Source of the DNA: Kribbella pratensis
GTDB lineage: Bacteria; Actinomycetota; Actinomycetes; Propionibacteriales; Kribbellaceae
Direction: 5' to 3'
NCBI RefSeq assembly: GCF_004366075.1
Contig: NZ_SODU01000005.1
Location: 62,001 to 126,000 of the forward strand
DNA length: 64,000 nucleotides
Part shown: piece after piece, positions 9,979 through 18,112 of the stretch
Layout of the letters: each line of letters opens with the position of its first letter
How positions within the stretch are numbered: the stretch's first letter is position 1
The notes under the pieces: model-generated
What the model saw: the letters and a program-made list of their open reading frames with translations, nothing else
Database searches by the model: none
What the model was told of the DNA's origin: nothing
Program-made: the position numbers and the translations under genes

Positions 9979-10475
9979 CTGAGCCATCCCTCGGCGGTGT
10001 CGAGGAATGCGTCGACCTCCGCCACGTCGTACCCCTCGGTCAGCCGGACCGGCGTGAACTGGACATGCCGGATCTCGCGTACCGTCACCGGCCGCTTGAC
10101 CGGTAGCCCGTTGACGGTTGCCATCAACCGGTCGATGAATTCGTCGACCTCGTACGGCGCGTAGCCTTCGCGCAACCGCACCGGCGTGAACAGCGGGGCC
10201 GTCCGCTCGCCGTTGACCGACCCCGACGGACGAGCCGCCGGGCGATCGGGCAGCCAGCGCTCGGCCTCGGTCAGGAAGTCGTCGACCTCGTCGGCCCGAT
10301 AACCCGGGCCGAGCAACGGCGTACGGAAGGCAGCGTTGCGAAGGTCGTCCACGGTGACGTTCGGACCGACCGACCGGCGTTCGACCGTGGCGACGACGCG
10401 GTCGACGAACGCGTCGACCTCCCCGCGGTCGTAGCGGTCACCGAGCAGGCGCACGCTGAACGCGGGCTTCAGCAT
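9975..10475 (-). CDS. DivIVA-repeat protein coupled to rlmN
   Basis: A 166-residue protein made almost wholly of four short DivIVA-like repeats: GDRYDRGEVDAFVDRV, GPGYRADEVDDFLTEA, REGYAPYEVDEFIDRL and TEGYDVAEVDAFLDTA. Each follows an F-x-(P/V)-x-L lead. DivIVA/Wag31 has one such motif before a long coiled coil; here no coiled coil or membrane anchor is seen. Its ATG overlaps the rlmN stop (ATGA), so it is probably translated by coupling. Function unknown; polar or curved-membrane targeting is only a guess from the motif. Confidence 0.8.
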   Translation of the reverse strand: MLKPAFSVRLLGDRYDRGEVDAFVDRVVATVERRSVGPNVTVDDLRNAAFRTPLLGPGYRADEVDDFLTEAERWLPDRPAARPSGSVNGERTAPLFTPVRLREGYAPYEVDEFIDRLMATVNGLPVKRPVTVREIRHVQFTPVRLTEGYDVAEVDAFLDTAEGWLS

Positions 10476-11593
10476 CAGGACTCGCTGGCGGCGAGCTGGC
10501 CGCAGGCGCCGTCGATCTCCTGACCGCGGGTGTCGCGGACCGTGACCGGGATCCCGCCGGCCTCGAGACGGCGGACGAACTCGCGCTCGTCGGCCGGGTC
10601 GGACGCGGTCCACTTCGAGCCCGGCGTCGGGTTCAGCGGGATCAGGTTGACGTGCACCCAGCCCCAGTCGCCGCGCGCGTTCAGCTTCTCGGCGAGCAGA
10701 TCGGCCCGCCAGGCGTGGTCGTTGATGTCGCGGATCATCGCGTACTCGATCGAGACCCGCCGCTTCGTCTGCCGCGCGTACCCCCAGGCCGCGTCCAGCA
10801 CCTCGTCGACCTTCCAGCGGTTGTTGATCGGCACCAGCTCGTCGCGCAGCTCGTCGTCCGGCGCGTGCAGCGACAGCGCGAGCGTGACCGGGATCCCCTC
10901 GGTCGCCAGCTGGTTGATCCGCGGCACCAGCCCGACCGTCGACACGGTCACACCGCGCGCCGAGATCCCGAGACCTTCCGGCGACGGATCCGTGAACCGC
11001 CGTACGGCGCCCATCACGGCCTTGTAGTTCGCCATCGGCTCGCCCATGCCCATGAACACGATGTTCGAGACGCGTCCCGGCCCGCCGGCGACCTCGCCGC
11101 GCGCGAGCGCCCGCGCACCGTCGACGACCTGCTCGACGATCTCCGCGGTCGTCATGTTGCGCGTCAGGCCGCCCTGACCGGTGGCGCAGAACGGGCACGC
11201 CATCCCGCAGCCGGCCTGGGACGACACGCACATCGTCACGCGGCCCGGGTACCGCATCAGGACCGACTCGACGAGCGAACCGTCGAGCAGCTTCCACAGC
11301 GTCTTGCGGGTCTCGCCGTTGTCGCACTCCAGGTCGCGAACCCGGGTGAGCAGCGGCGGCATCAGGTCGGCGACGAGCTTGTCGCGGGTCGCCGCCGGCA
11401 GGTCGGTCATCTCGGCCGGGTCGGACACCAGCCGGGAGAAGTAGTGGTTGGACAGCTGCTTGGCCCGGAACGCGGGCTCGCCCAGCGCCTCGACCGCCGT
11501 ACGCCGTTCCTCCCCGGTGAGATCGGCCAGGTGCCGCGGCGGCTTCTTGGCACGGCGCGGCTCATCGAACACAAGGGGAAGGGAGGTAGACAT
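10475..11593 (-). CDS. rlmN: 23S rRNA/tRNA adenine-C2 methyltransferase
   Basis: A 372-residue radical-SAM enzyme that methylates C2 of A2503 in 23S rRNA and A37 of some tRNAs. The CX3CX2C cluster motif is CGMACPFC near residues 129-136. The C-terminal methyl-carrying cysteine is in GACGQL near residue 364. [11 protein letters not shown] is the SAM-binding GGEP-type motif. Length is normal. The 3' end is coupled to the DivIVA-repeat gene. Confidence 0.95.
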   Translation of the reverse strand: MSTSLPLVFDEPRRAKKPPRHLADLTGEERRTAVEALGEPAFRAKQLSNHYFSRLVSDPAEMTDLPAATRDKLVADLMPPLLTRVRDLECDNGETRKTLWKLLDGSLVESVLMRYPGRVTMCVSSQAGCGMACPFCATGQGGLTRNMTTAEIVEQVVDGARALARGEVAGGPGRVSNIVFMGMGEPMANYKAVMGAVRRFTDPSPEGLGISARGVTVSTVGLVPRINQLATEGIPVTLALSLHAPDDELRDELVPINNRWKVDEVLDAAWGYARQTKRRVSIEYAMIRDINDHAWRADLLAEKLNARGDWGWVHVNLIPLNPTPGSKWTASDPADEREFVRRLEAGGIPVTVRDTRGQEIDGACGQLAASES

Positions 11594-11626
11594 AACCGAC
11601 CTATTGTCGCCCGCCGGTACGGCGCT

Positions 11627-11944
11627 TCACAAATTCACATCCCCGGCGTGCTGCGGATCACTCTCCTTGCGGTCCGAGTGGCCGAGCTTGCGGTCCGGCG
11701 CGATCCGGTCACGGACCATCTGCTTCAGCAGCGGGATCTCGGCGAATCCACCCTCCGCCTTCCGCGACCACAACAGCTCCCCGTCGAGGCTGACGTCGAA
11801 CACTCCCCCTGTCCCCGGGACGAGCGCCACCTCCCCCAGTTCCTTCGGGAACGTGGTCAGCAGCTCCTGAGCGGTCCACGCCGCGCGCATCAACCACCGG
11901 CACTGCGTGCAGTACTCGATCTCCAACCGCGGCGCTCGACTCAC
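11627..11944 (-). CDS. SelT/SelW/SelH-like (Rdx) thioredoxin-fold protein
   Basis: A 105-residue protein with the redox motif CTQC at residues 12-15 in EIEYCTQCRW. It then shows the family blocks ELLTTFPKELGEVAL, GGVFDVSLDG and KQMVRDRIAPDRKLGHSD. Cysteine replaces the selenocysteine of animal SelW. Family proteins are small thiol oxidoreductases of unclear partner. GATACT at 11957-11952 lies 7 nt before GTG 11944, so I prefer this start to GTG 11950. It lies downstream of a long hairpin that follows the C39 peptidase gene. Confidence 0.82.
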   Translation of the reverse strand: MSRAPRLEIEYCTQCRWLMRAAWTAQELLTTFPKELGEVALVPGTGGVFDVSLDGELLWSRKAEGGFAEIPLLKQMVRDRIAPDRKLGHSDRKESDPQHAGDVNL

Positions 11945-11973
11945 ACGCACCAGTATCGCTGACCCGCCTCTCC

Positions 11974-12036
11974 CAACTTTGAGAAGCCACCGACCATTCT
12001 CGGGGCGGCGAAATGATCGGTGGCTTCTCAAAGTTG
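11974..12036. repeat. 25-bp inverted repeat (long hairpin) after the C39 peptidase gene
   Basis: Arms 11974-11998 and 12012-12036 are complementary except for one pair (c11994/a12016), with a 13-nt G-rich loop. It starts 1 nt after the stop codon of the minus-strand C39 peptidase gene. It may act as a terminator, although no U-tract follows, or as an mRNA-stabilising hairpin. Confidence 0.85.
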
Positions 12037-12037
12037 C

Positions 12038-12706
12038 TCAGGCCGAGTAGCCCTTGGGCGGGATGAGGGTGGCCAGTTGGTTGAAGGTGAGCCAGTACGT
12101 CGCCGTGGGGGCGAAGCCGGCCGGGTCGGCGATGAGGACGGTCTGGTCGCTGTCGTCGTACCCGATCACCGTGAAGTAGTGGTAGATCGTGTAGTTCGGG
12201 TAGCCCGGCGGGTGGTTGCCGGCCGGGGCGACGATGTTGGCGACGATCGGGTAGTTGTTGTCGATGTCCAGTACGACGTCCCGCCAGAGCAGATCGCGCT
12301 GCGCCTGGGTGGGCGGGTCGTTCGGCATCTCCTTGGTCTCGTACCAGCCGGTGCCGAGGTGGTTGTTGAGCACCCTGGTGACCTGGCCGATCCAGTCGGT
12401 GCCGTTGGTTGTGGTCGGCAACTCGTTGGCCAGTTGCTGCTGGCTCGGCGGCGAGATCCGCGCCGAAAGCGCGATCCGGGTTGCGGCCGGGCCGCACCAG
12501 TAGCCGGTCTGCTGGTACTGGAAGTCGATGTTCAGCGTCTTGACGGTCTGCGTCGAGTAGCCGAGCTTCGGGACCGGCTTGCTCGCCGCGACCGCTTCGG
12601 CCGAGACAGTCTGCGGTACGGCGCTGGCCGCGTTCAGCGGAAGCACCGCGGCCGCAATCAGGGCGAGACCGCTCAGAGCGGCCTTGAACTTCGTGGTGGG
12701 AATCAT
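12038..12706 (-). CDS. Secreted C39-like cysteine peptidase domain protein
   Basis: A 222-residue exported protein. A signal peptide (KFKAALSGLALIAAAVLPL, likely cut after ASA near residue 29) precedes a papain-like C39-type domain. The nucleophile Cys is in QTGYWCGPAATRIAL (Cys71), the catalytic His in YHYFTVIGYDD and the third residue in LIADPAG. C39-like proteins are cysteine peptidases, some trimming bacteriocin leaders, but no ABC transporter or precursor lies nearby, so the role is open. GAGGAG provides the SD. A 25-bp hairpin follows the stop. Confidence 0.82.
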   Translation of the reverse strand: MIPTTKFKAALSGLALIAAAVLPLNAASAVPQTVSAEAVAASKPVPKLGYSTQTVKTLNIDFQYQQTGYWCGPAATRIALSARISPPSQQQLANELPTTTNGTDWIGQVTRVLNNHLGTGWYETKEMPNDPPTQAQRDLLWRDVVLDIDNNYPIVANIVAPAGNHPPGYPNYTIYHYFTVIGYDDSDQTVLIADPAGFAPTATYWLTFNQLATLIPPKGYSA

Positions 12707-12772
12707 GTCAGCTCCTCACTGGACGACCGGGGCGGGTCATCCTTGTTTGATACTGACACGGCGCGTTGAGTC

Positions 12773-12791
12773 GTGGTGAAAAAATCACCAC
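12773..12791 (-). terminator. Hairpin downstream of the LLM oxidoreductase gene
   Basis: GTGGTGA and TCACCAC pair around a run of five A (T on the minus strand). A second small hairpin (ACTGG-AAA-CCAGT on minus) lies between it and the stop at 12803. The two probably terminate the LLM transcript. Confidence 0.55.
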
Positions 12792-12802
12792 TGGTTTCCA
12801 GT

Positions 12803-13699
12803 TCAGTGGAAAGGGTCGATGATTTCGCGAACCAGCCAGCGCACGGCGCGTTCCGGGTACGGGCGGGGCAGCGAGAGCACGATGTGATCGAAGCCGAGTT
12901 CAACGGCTTTTCGTACGATCGCCCGGGTCTCGGCCGGGTCGTCGTACGAGACGATCTGCTGCAGCGAGCGGCTGATCGTCGACGGGTCCCGTCCGATCCG
13001 CTCGCATTCCGCGTCCAAACGGCGCACGCGATCGGCAATGGTGCCGAAGTCGACATGCGGCGGGCCGCTGATGTTCCAGGTGTCGGCGTACTCCGCGACG
13101 AGGCGCAGCATGCGGTTGCCCCAACCGCCGATCAGCAGCGGCGGGCCACCTTGTTGGACCGGCTTCGGCGCGTTGCGGGTCCGCTCCAGCATGTAATACC
13201 GGCCGTGGAAGTCGAACTCGTCCTCGGTCCACATCCGGCGCAGGATCTCGATCGTCTCGCGCAGCCGGTCGATGCCCTCCCCCGGAGGGACGAGCGTCAA
13301 CCCGTAGGCGGCGTACTCCTCGATCGCGGGATTCGGGCCGGGGATGCCGCTCTGGCCGGCTGGTTGGTGGGTGCCTCCGGCGCCGAGGCCCATGATCAGC
13401 CGGCCGCCGGAGATCACGTCCAGCGTGCTGGCGATCTTGCCGAGGACGGCCGGCGGGCGGATCCGGTTGCTGGTGACGAGGAGGCCGAGGCGGAGTCGCG
13501 TGGTTTGCGCGGCGAGCGCGGTCAGCAGGGTCCAGCCCTCGAGTACGTCGCCGTCCTTCGGGCCGGCGAGCGGGAGGAAGTGGTCCCAGAGCCAGGCGTC
13601 GCGGATCTGCGGCACCTCGTCGGCCTCGAGCCAGACGCGGCGGATCTCGGCGTACGGGACATGCATCGGGGTGGTCTTCAGACCGAAGGTCGGTTCCAT
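12803..13699 (-). CDS. LLM-class F420/flavin-dependent oxidoreductase
   Basis: A 298-residue luciferase-like TIM-barrel oxidoreductase. Visible family blocks are WLWDHFLPL, LRLGLLVTSNRIRPPAVLGK, ISGGRLIMGLGAGG and PLLIGGWGNRMLRL, the cofactor-phosphate region. This layout is usual for F420-dependent LLM enzymes of actinobacteria; the substrate is unknown. The start ATG is 7 nt from TATCCT (13712-13707), which lies inside a 37-bp palindrome shared with a divergent MarR gene, so the MarR protein probably controls it. Confidence 0.87.
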   Translation of the reverse strand: MEPTFGLKTTPMHVPYAEIRRVWLEADEVPQIRDAWLWDHFLPLAGPKDGDVLEGWTLLTALAAQTTRLRLGLLVTSNRIRPPAVLGKIASTLDVISGGRLIMGLGAGGTHQPAGQSGIPGPNPAIEEYAAYGLTLVPPGEGIDRLRETIEILRRMWTEDEFDFHGRYYMLERTRNAPKPVQQGGPPLLIGGWGNRMLRLVAEYADTWNISGPPHVDFGTIADRVRRLDAECERIGRDPSTISRSLQQIVSYDDPAETRAIVRKAVELGFDHIVLSLPRPYPERAVRWLVREIIDPFH

Positions 13700-13700
13700 A

Positions 13701-13737
13701 ATCGTCAGGATAGCTGATGATCAGCAATCCTGACGAT
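13701..13737. promoter_or_regulatory. 37-bp palindromic operator between LLM and MarR genes
   Basis: Two 18-bp arms flank one central base, with a single mismatched pair; the core reads CTGATgATCAG and the outer parts ATCGTCAGGAT / ATCCTGACGAT. It begins 1 bp from the LLM start codon, covers that gene's -10 (TATCCT), and lies 24 bp before the MarR ATG. This is the classic position for a MarR autorepressor. Confidence 0.88.
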
Positions 13738-13748
13738 CAGTTACCCGG

Positions 13749-13754
13749 TAGATT
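13749..13754 (+). promoter_or_regulatory. Candidate leaderless -10 element for the MarR gene
   Basis: TAGATT lies 7 nt before ATG 13762, with no SD. It is 11 bp downstream of the palindromic operator. Confidence 0.5.
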
Positions 13755-13761
13755 TGACGGT

Positions 13762-14166
13762 ATGGCGTCCGACCGGCTGGGGTACCTGCTCAAACACGTC
13801 CTCGCGCAGCTCACCGAAGCGCAGACGTCAGCGTTGGCGCCGCACGGCCTGAACGGGCGTGATCTGGCGGTGCTGGCGGCGATCGTGTCCGGTGAACCGC
13901 TCTCGCAGCTCGAGGTCGCCGCGCGACTGCGGGTGGACCGGACGTCCATCGGCGATCTGCTGGACGGTCTCGAGGAACGTGGCTTCGTCGAACGCCGGCG
14001 CAGCCCGGAGGATCGGCGCCGGAACGTCGTCGTCCTGACGCCACTGGGCGAGTCCACATTCGAGACCGCGGAGCGAATCCGCTTGGAGGTGGAAGAGGAG
14101 TTCCTCGCTCCCCTCTCCTCCGCTGATCGTTTCCGCGACGACCTGCGGCTGCTGCTCGGGGAATGA
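13762..14166 (+). CDS. MarR family transcriptional regulator
   Basis: A 134-residue winged-helix regulator. The recognition region is LSQLEVAARLRVDRTSIGDLLDGLEERGFVERRR (residues about 53-86), and the wing motif DRRRNVVVLTPLG follows. The N- and C-terminal helices form the dimer interface. I chose ATG 13762, because upstream codons of the same frame fall inside the palindromic operator. It is divergent from the LLM oxidoreductase and 28 bp upstream of a second LLM gene. It probably represses both directions until an aromatic or oxidative ligand binds; the ligand is unknown. Confidence 0.9.
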   Translation: MASDRLGYLLKHVLAQLTEAQTSALAPHGLNGRDLAVLAAIVSGEPLSQLEVAARLRVDRTSIGDLLDGLEERGFVERRRSPEDRRRNVVVLTPLGESTFETAERIRLEVEEEFLAPLSSADRFRDDLRLLLGE

Positions 14167-14194
14167 GTGCTCTGGTGGGCAGGTTGGACTCTGC

Positions 14195-15160
14195 ATGCTT
14201 TCCGTCCCGCTGTCAGTTCTAGACCGCTCCCGGACGCGTGTAGGCGAGACCGAGGCGGAGACGCTGCGCGCGACCGTGGAGCTGGCGCAGCGGGTGGAAG
14301 AGCTTGGCTACAAGCGTTTCTGGGTGTCGGAGCACCACAGCGTGCCAGGAGTGGTCGGCTCTGCGCCGACGGTACTGGCTGCGGCTGTTGCGGCTCGCAC
14401 TGATCAGATCCGCGTCGGCACGGGCGGTGTGATGCTGCCGAACCACAAGCCACTGGTCGTGGCGGAGCAGTTCGGCGTACTGGAGTCGCTGTACCCGGGC
14501 CGGATCGACATGGGCCTGGGCCGCTCGGTCGGCTTCACCAACGGCGTACGGCGGGCGCTCGGTGTCGAGAAGGACGCAGCGGACGACTTCACCGCGCAGG
14601 TCCAGGAGCTCCTCGGGTATCTGGCCGGTACGTCGACCGACCAAGTTCATGCGCGACCGGGTGAGGGACTGCGCATCCCGCCGTTCGTTCTGGCTGTCGG
14701 CGAAGGCGCGACGATCGCGGCGTCGCTGGGGCTGCCCGTGGTGCTGGCTGCGCGCTCGGACTCGGCCGACCTGCTCAAGGAATATCGGAGCACATTCCGG
14801 CCGTCCGCGTGGGCGTCGGAGCCGTACGTCATCCTCGCTGTCACCGCTGCGGTAGCTGACTCCTCTGATGCAGCACGAGAGCTCTTGTTGCCGGAGGCAT
14901 GGGCCAGTGCGTACTCACGTACGCGGGGCGTGTTCCCTCCGCTGCAGCCCGACGTACCGGAGGAAATGACCGCGCGCGAGCAGGAGTTCTTCGAGAACGC
15001 GCTCCGCGGTCAGATCTACGGCACGCCCGCCGACGTAGACGAGGCGCTCGACGACCTGGTACGCCGGACCGCTGCCGACGAACTGCTGATCACCACGAAC
15101 ACCTACGACCGCGCCGCACTCCTGGCCACCTACGCGGCGCTGGCGAAGCTCACCGGCTGA
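14195..15160 (+). CDS. LLM-class flavin-dependent oxidoreductase (MsnO8-type)
   Basis: A 321-residue luciferase-like monooxygenase. The start LSVPLSVLDRS, KRFWVSEHHSVPGVVGSAP, IRVGTGGVMLPNHKPLVVAEQF and YPGRIDMGLGRSVG are typical of the MsnO8/alkanal-monooxygenase-like subfamily. It follows the MarR gene by 28 bp and may be co-transcribed and controlled by it. The pair of LLM enzymes around one MarR protein suggests a small oxidative detoxification unit. Its 3' end overlaps the convergent GNAT gene by 11 bp. Confidence 0.87.
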   Translation: MLSVPLSVLDRSRTRVGETEAETLRATVELAQRVEELGYKRFWVSEHHSVPGVVGSAPTVLAAAVAARTDQIRVGTGGVMLPNHKPLVVAEQFGVLESLYPGRIDMGLGRSVGFTNGVRRALGVEKDAADDFTAQVQELLGYLAGTSTDQVHARPGEGLRIPPFVLAVGEGATIAASLGLPVVLAARSDSADLLKEYRSTFRPSAWASEPYVILAVTAAVADSSDAARELLLPEAWASAYSRTRGVFPPLQPDVPEEMTAREQEFFENALRGQIYGTPADVDEALDDLVRRTAADELLITTNTYDRAALLATYAALAKLTG

Positions 15161-15740
15161 TCCGGTCCTCGAGCCGCTTGCGCACGTCCGGCCACTCGTC
15201 TGCCAGGATCGAGAACACCACCGTGTCCCGGAACGAGCCGTCGGCCAACAGCATGTGCCGCCGCAGCACGCCCTCGCGGGTCGCCCCGAGCTTCGCGATC
15301 GCCGCCTGCGACCGGGTGTTCTTCGAGCCGGTCTGGATCTTCACGCGCCCGAATCCACACGTCTCGAAGGCATGCTCGAGCAGCAGGAGCTTCGTCGCCG
15401 GATTGACGGCCGTCCCCCAGACTGCCGGCGCGTAGCCGGTCCACCCGAGGTGGATCCGCTCGTTGACGACGTCGACGTCGCCGAGGCTCGACGTACCGAC
15501 GACGGTGCCGTCGGCAACCAGGCGGACGACGTACGCGAACCGCTTGGCCGCGGCCGGGATCCACTGCGCGCGCATGTCCTCCGCACTGGTGGGCATCGCG
15601 GCGGGGCCGCCGCCGAAGCCGCCCGCGTACACCTGCTCGTTGGCGATCGCGGCGTACAGCTCGTCGATGTCGGACTCCTGCATCCGGTCCAGGCGTACGA
15701 CGTCGCCGACCAGGGAGCGTCCGTCCGGTGCGACCGTCAT
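15150..15740 (-). CDS. GNAT acetyltransferase (RimJ/RimL-like)
   Basis: A 196-residue acetyltransferase of the RimJ/RimL type. The N-terminus VRLDRMQESDIDELYAAI is the usual lead strand. WGTAVNPATKLLLLEHAFETCGFGRVKIQTGSKNTRSQAAIAKLGA shows the characteristic N-x-x-S helix and FGRVKI strand. Such enzymes acetylate protein N-termini or small amines. Its ATG overlaps the cdsA stop by 4 bp (ATGA), so it ends the rpsB-to-cdsA cluster. Confidence 0.85.
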   Translation of the reverse strand: MTVAPDGRSLVGDVVRLDRMQESDIDELYAAIANEQVYAGGFGGGPAAMPTSAEDMRAQWIPAAAKRFAYVVRLVADGTVVGTSSLGDVDVVNERIHLGWTGYAPAVWGTAVNPATKLLLLEHAFETCGFGRVKIQTGSKNTRSQAAIAKLGATREGVLRRHMLLADGSFRDTVVFSILADEWPDVRKRLEDRISR

Positions 15741-16585
15741 GCCTTCACCAGCAGGTGCAGGAGGAGCCAGACGACCGGCGCGGTCGCGAGCAGCGAGTCC
15801 AGCCGGTCCATGACGCCGCCGTGGCCGGGCAGCAGATTCGACATGTCCTTGATCCCCAGGTCGCGCTTGATCATCGATTCTCCGAGGTCACCGACCGTCG
15901 CGGTCAGCACTGCGACCGCGCCGACGATCGCACCGACCCACCAGTGACCGTCCAGCAGGAAAACAACCGCGGCGATGCCGCCGCCGATGCACGCGAGCAC
16001 CGAGCCGGTGAAACCCTCCCAGGACTTCTTCGGGCTGATCGTCGGCGCCATCGGGTGCTTGCCGAACAGCACACCGGCCGCGTAACCGCCGACGTCACTG
16101 GCGACGACGACCACGAAGAACGTGACCACCCGTCCGGGTCCGTCCGCCTCCGGCTGGACCAGCAGGATCGCGAACCCGGCCAGCAACGGTACGTAGCCGA
16201 TCAGGAACACCCCGGCGGTCACGTCCCGGACGAACCCGACCGACCCACCCGGCATCCGCCAGAAGATCGTCCCGAGCACCGTGATCCCGAGCGCGACGAG
16301 CAGCGCCATCGGTCCACCGAAGTACGCCGCCACCAGCATCGCCGTCGTACCGGCGAACAGCGGGATCCGCGGGATGACCGCCCCGCCGGTGCGTAGCGCC
16401 TTGATCATCTCGTCGACGGCAACCAGCACGACGGCCAGCACCAGGACGGTGAACAGGACTTTCTGCCAGTACAGCGATCCGAGGATCAGCGCGCCGAGCC
16501 CGACCCCCACCGCGATCGCCGCGGGCAGATTGCGCCCGGCACGGCTCGGGCTGGGACTCGGCGCAGGCGTGCTGTCGACGCCCAT
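15737..16585 (-). CDS. cdsA: Phosphatidate cytidylyltransferase
   Basis: A 282-residue integral membrane enzyme that makes CDP-diacylglycerol from phosphatidate and CTP, the branch point of phospholipid synthesis. The C-terminal signature is intact: SMIKRDLGIKDMSNLLPGHGG followed by VMDRLD, with the metal-binding Asp residues. PKKSWEGFTGS is the other conserved block. At least six hydrophobic segments are visible. ATG 16585 shares one base with the frr stop (TGATG); GTG 16588 would give a GTGA overlap and is equally possible. Confidence 0.94.
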   Translation of the reverse strand: MGVDSTPAPSPSPSRAGRNLPAAIAVGVGLGALILGSLYWQKVLFTVLVLAVVLVAVDEMIKALRTGGAVIPRIPLFAGTTAMLVAAYFGGPMALLVALGITVLGTIFWRMPGGSVGFVRDVTAGVFLIGYVPLLAGFAILLVQPEADGPGRVVTFFVVVVASDVGGYAAGVLFGKHPMAPTISPKKSWEGFTGSVLACIGGGIAAVVFLLDGHWWVGAIVGAVAVLTATVGDLGESMIKRDLGIKDMSNLLPGHGGVMDRLDSLLATAPVVWLLLHLLVKA

Positions 16586-17142
16586 CACACCTCGAGCAGT
16601 TCGGCTTCCTTGTGCTTGAGCAGGTCGTCGATGGAGTCGACGAACTTCTTCGTCAACCCGTCGAGCCGCTTCTCAGCACTCTTGCCCTCGTCCTCGCCGG
16701 CGTCCCCGTCCTTGACGGTCTTGTGCACCTGGTCCATGGCGTGCCGGCGGATGTTGCGGACCGAGACCTTGGCCTCCTCGGCCTTGGTCTTCGCGACCTT
16801 GATGTACTCCTTGCGGCGCTCCTCGGTCAACGCCGGCATCACGACCCGGATGATCGAGCCGTCGTTGCCCGGGTTCACACCCAGGTCCGAGTCGCGGATC
16901 GCCTTCTCGATCGCCGCCATCGCACCCTTGTCGTACGGCGAGATCAGCACGGTCCGGGGCTCCGGCACCTGGAACCCGGCCAGCTGCTGCAGCGGGGTCG
17001 GGCTGCCGTAGTAGTCGGCCAGAATGCCGGCGAACATCTGCGGGTGCGCCCGGCCGGTGCGGATCGCGGCGAAGTCGTCCTTCGCAACCTCCACGGCCTT
17101 CGACATCTTCTGCTCGGCATCGCGGAGAGCTTCGTCGATCAC
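16585..17142 (-). CDS. frr: Ribosome recycling factor
   Basis: A 185-residue protein, the standard RRF length, which with EF-G splits post-termination ribosomes. Recognisable blocks are [65 protein letters not shown] and [15 protein letters not shown] 17142 preceded by GAGGA gives the family N-terminus [12 protein letters not shown]; the frame is open further upstream but without homology. Confidence 0.96.
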   Translation of the reverse strand: MIDEALRDAEQKMSKAVEVAKDDFAAIRTGRAHPQMFAGILADYYGSPTPLQQLAGFQVPEPRTVLISPYDKGAMAAIEKAIRDSDLGVNPGNDGSIIRVVMPALTEERRKEYIKVAKTKAEEAKVSVRNIRRHAMDQVHKTVKDGDAGEDEGKSAEKRLDGLTKKFVDSIDDLLKHKEAELLEV

Positions 17143-17227
17143 GACATTCCTCGCTTCCTCTGGGCCACCTCGGCGCGGCCACAACTTCTACCCTACGAAC
17201 GCAGGTCTACCAGATAACGGACATCCA

Positions 17228-17256
17228 CCCGTGTCCGACGATCCTAGTCGTACGGG
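17228..17256 (-). promoter_or_regulatory. Hairpin in the pyrH-frr intergenic region
   Basis: On the minus strand CCCGT and ACGGG close a stem that also contains ACGAC/GTCG pairs around TAGGAT. It lies in the 144-bp gap between pyrH and frr. It could be an attenuator or processing site; nothing else is clear in this gap. Confidence 0.35.
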
Positions 17257-17286
17257 CGGGGTACCGAGAACGCCGGGTACGCCGGG

Positions 17287-18048
17287 TTACTGCCCCCGGG
17301 AGACGACCGTGCCGATCTTCTCGCCGTGGATCACCCGGGCGATGTTGCCTTCCTCGAGACCGAAGATCACGATCGGCAGCGCGTTGTCGCGGGCCAGGCT
17401 GATCGCGGTCGCGTCGGCGACCCGGAGTCCGCGGGCCAGGAAGTCGTCGTACGACAGCTGGTCGAACTTCACCGCGTCCGGGTTCTTCTTCGGGTCGGAG
17501 TCGTAGACGCCGTCAACACCCTGCTTGCCCATCAGCAGCGCCTCGGCGCCGACCTCCAGCGCGCGCTGGGCTGCGACCGTGTCGGTGGAGAAGTACGGCA
17601 TACCGGAGCCGGCGCCGAAGATGACCACGCGGCCCTTCTCCAGGTGCCGCTCGGCCTTGCGCGGGATGTACGGCTCGGCGACCTGGCCCATCGTGATCGC
17701 GGTCTGCACCCGCGTCTCGATGCCGAGCTTCTCCAGGAAGTCCTGCAGTGCCAGGCAGTTCATGACGGTGCCGAGCATGCCCATGTAGTCGGCCCGGTTC
17801 CGCTCCATGCCGCGCTGCTGGAGCTCGGCGCCACGGAAGAAGTTCCCGCCGCCGACCACGACGGCGACCTGCACGCCCACCCGCGCCACGTCCGCGATCT
17901 GCTTGGCGATCGAGTTCACCACGTCGGGGTCGACGCCGAGCTTGCCGCCGCCGAACACCTCCCCGGACAGTTTCAGCAGCACGCGGTGGTAGGCGGGCGA
18001 GGACGGCGAAGAGGCCGGACTCGTCTCGGTACCCAGGGTTTCCGTCAC
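17287..18048 (-). CDS. pyrH: UMP kinase
   Basis: A 253-residue hexameric UMP kinase of the amino-acid-kinase fold, converting UMP to [17 protein letters not shown] is the phosphate loop, [16 protein letters not shown] binds [30 protein letters not shown] is the central block and [17 protein letters not shown] the ATP region. GTG 18048 is preceded by GAGGAGG. A short Ser/Pro-rich N-terminal tail is usual in actinobacteria. The order rpsB-tsf-pyrH-frr is conserved across bacteria. Confidence 0.96.
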   Translation of the reverse strand: MTETLGTETSPASSPSSPAYHRVLLKLSGEVFGGGKLGVDPDVVNSIAKQIADVARVGVQVAVVVGGGNFFRGAELQQRGMERNRADYMGMLGTVMNCLALQDFLEKLGIETRVQTAITMGQVAEPYIPRKAERHLEKGRVVIFGAGSGMPYFSTDTVAAQRALEVGAEALLMGKQGVDGVYDSDPKKNPDAVKFDQLSYDDFLARGLRVADATAISLARDNALPIVIFGLEEGNIARVIHGEKIGTVVSRGQ

Positions 18049-18112
18049 GATTCCGGCCTCCTCGTTCGTTGCCTTGTGCTTCGTTGCCTGTGCGCTCAGA
18101 TCCTTCGCGGGA

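Noticed and set aside
8308-9987. A 559-codon extended pyridoxal kinase
   Set aside because: The part before GTG 9159 is a shadow of the plus-strand hydrolase gene, and the kinase family N-terminus begins at 9159.
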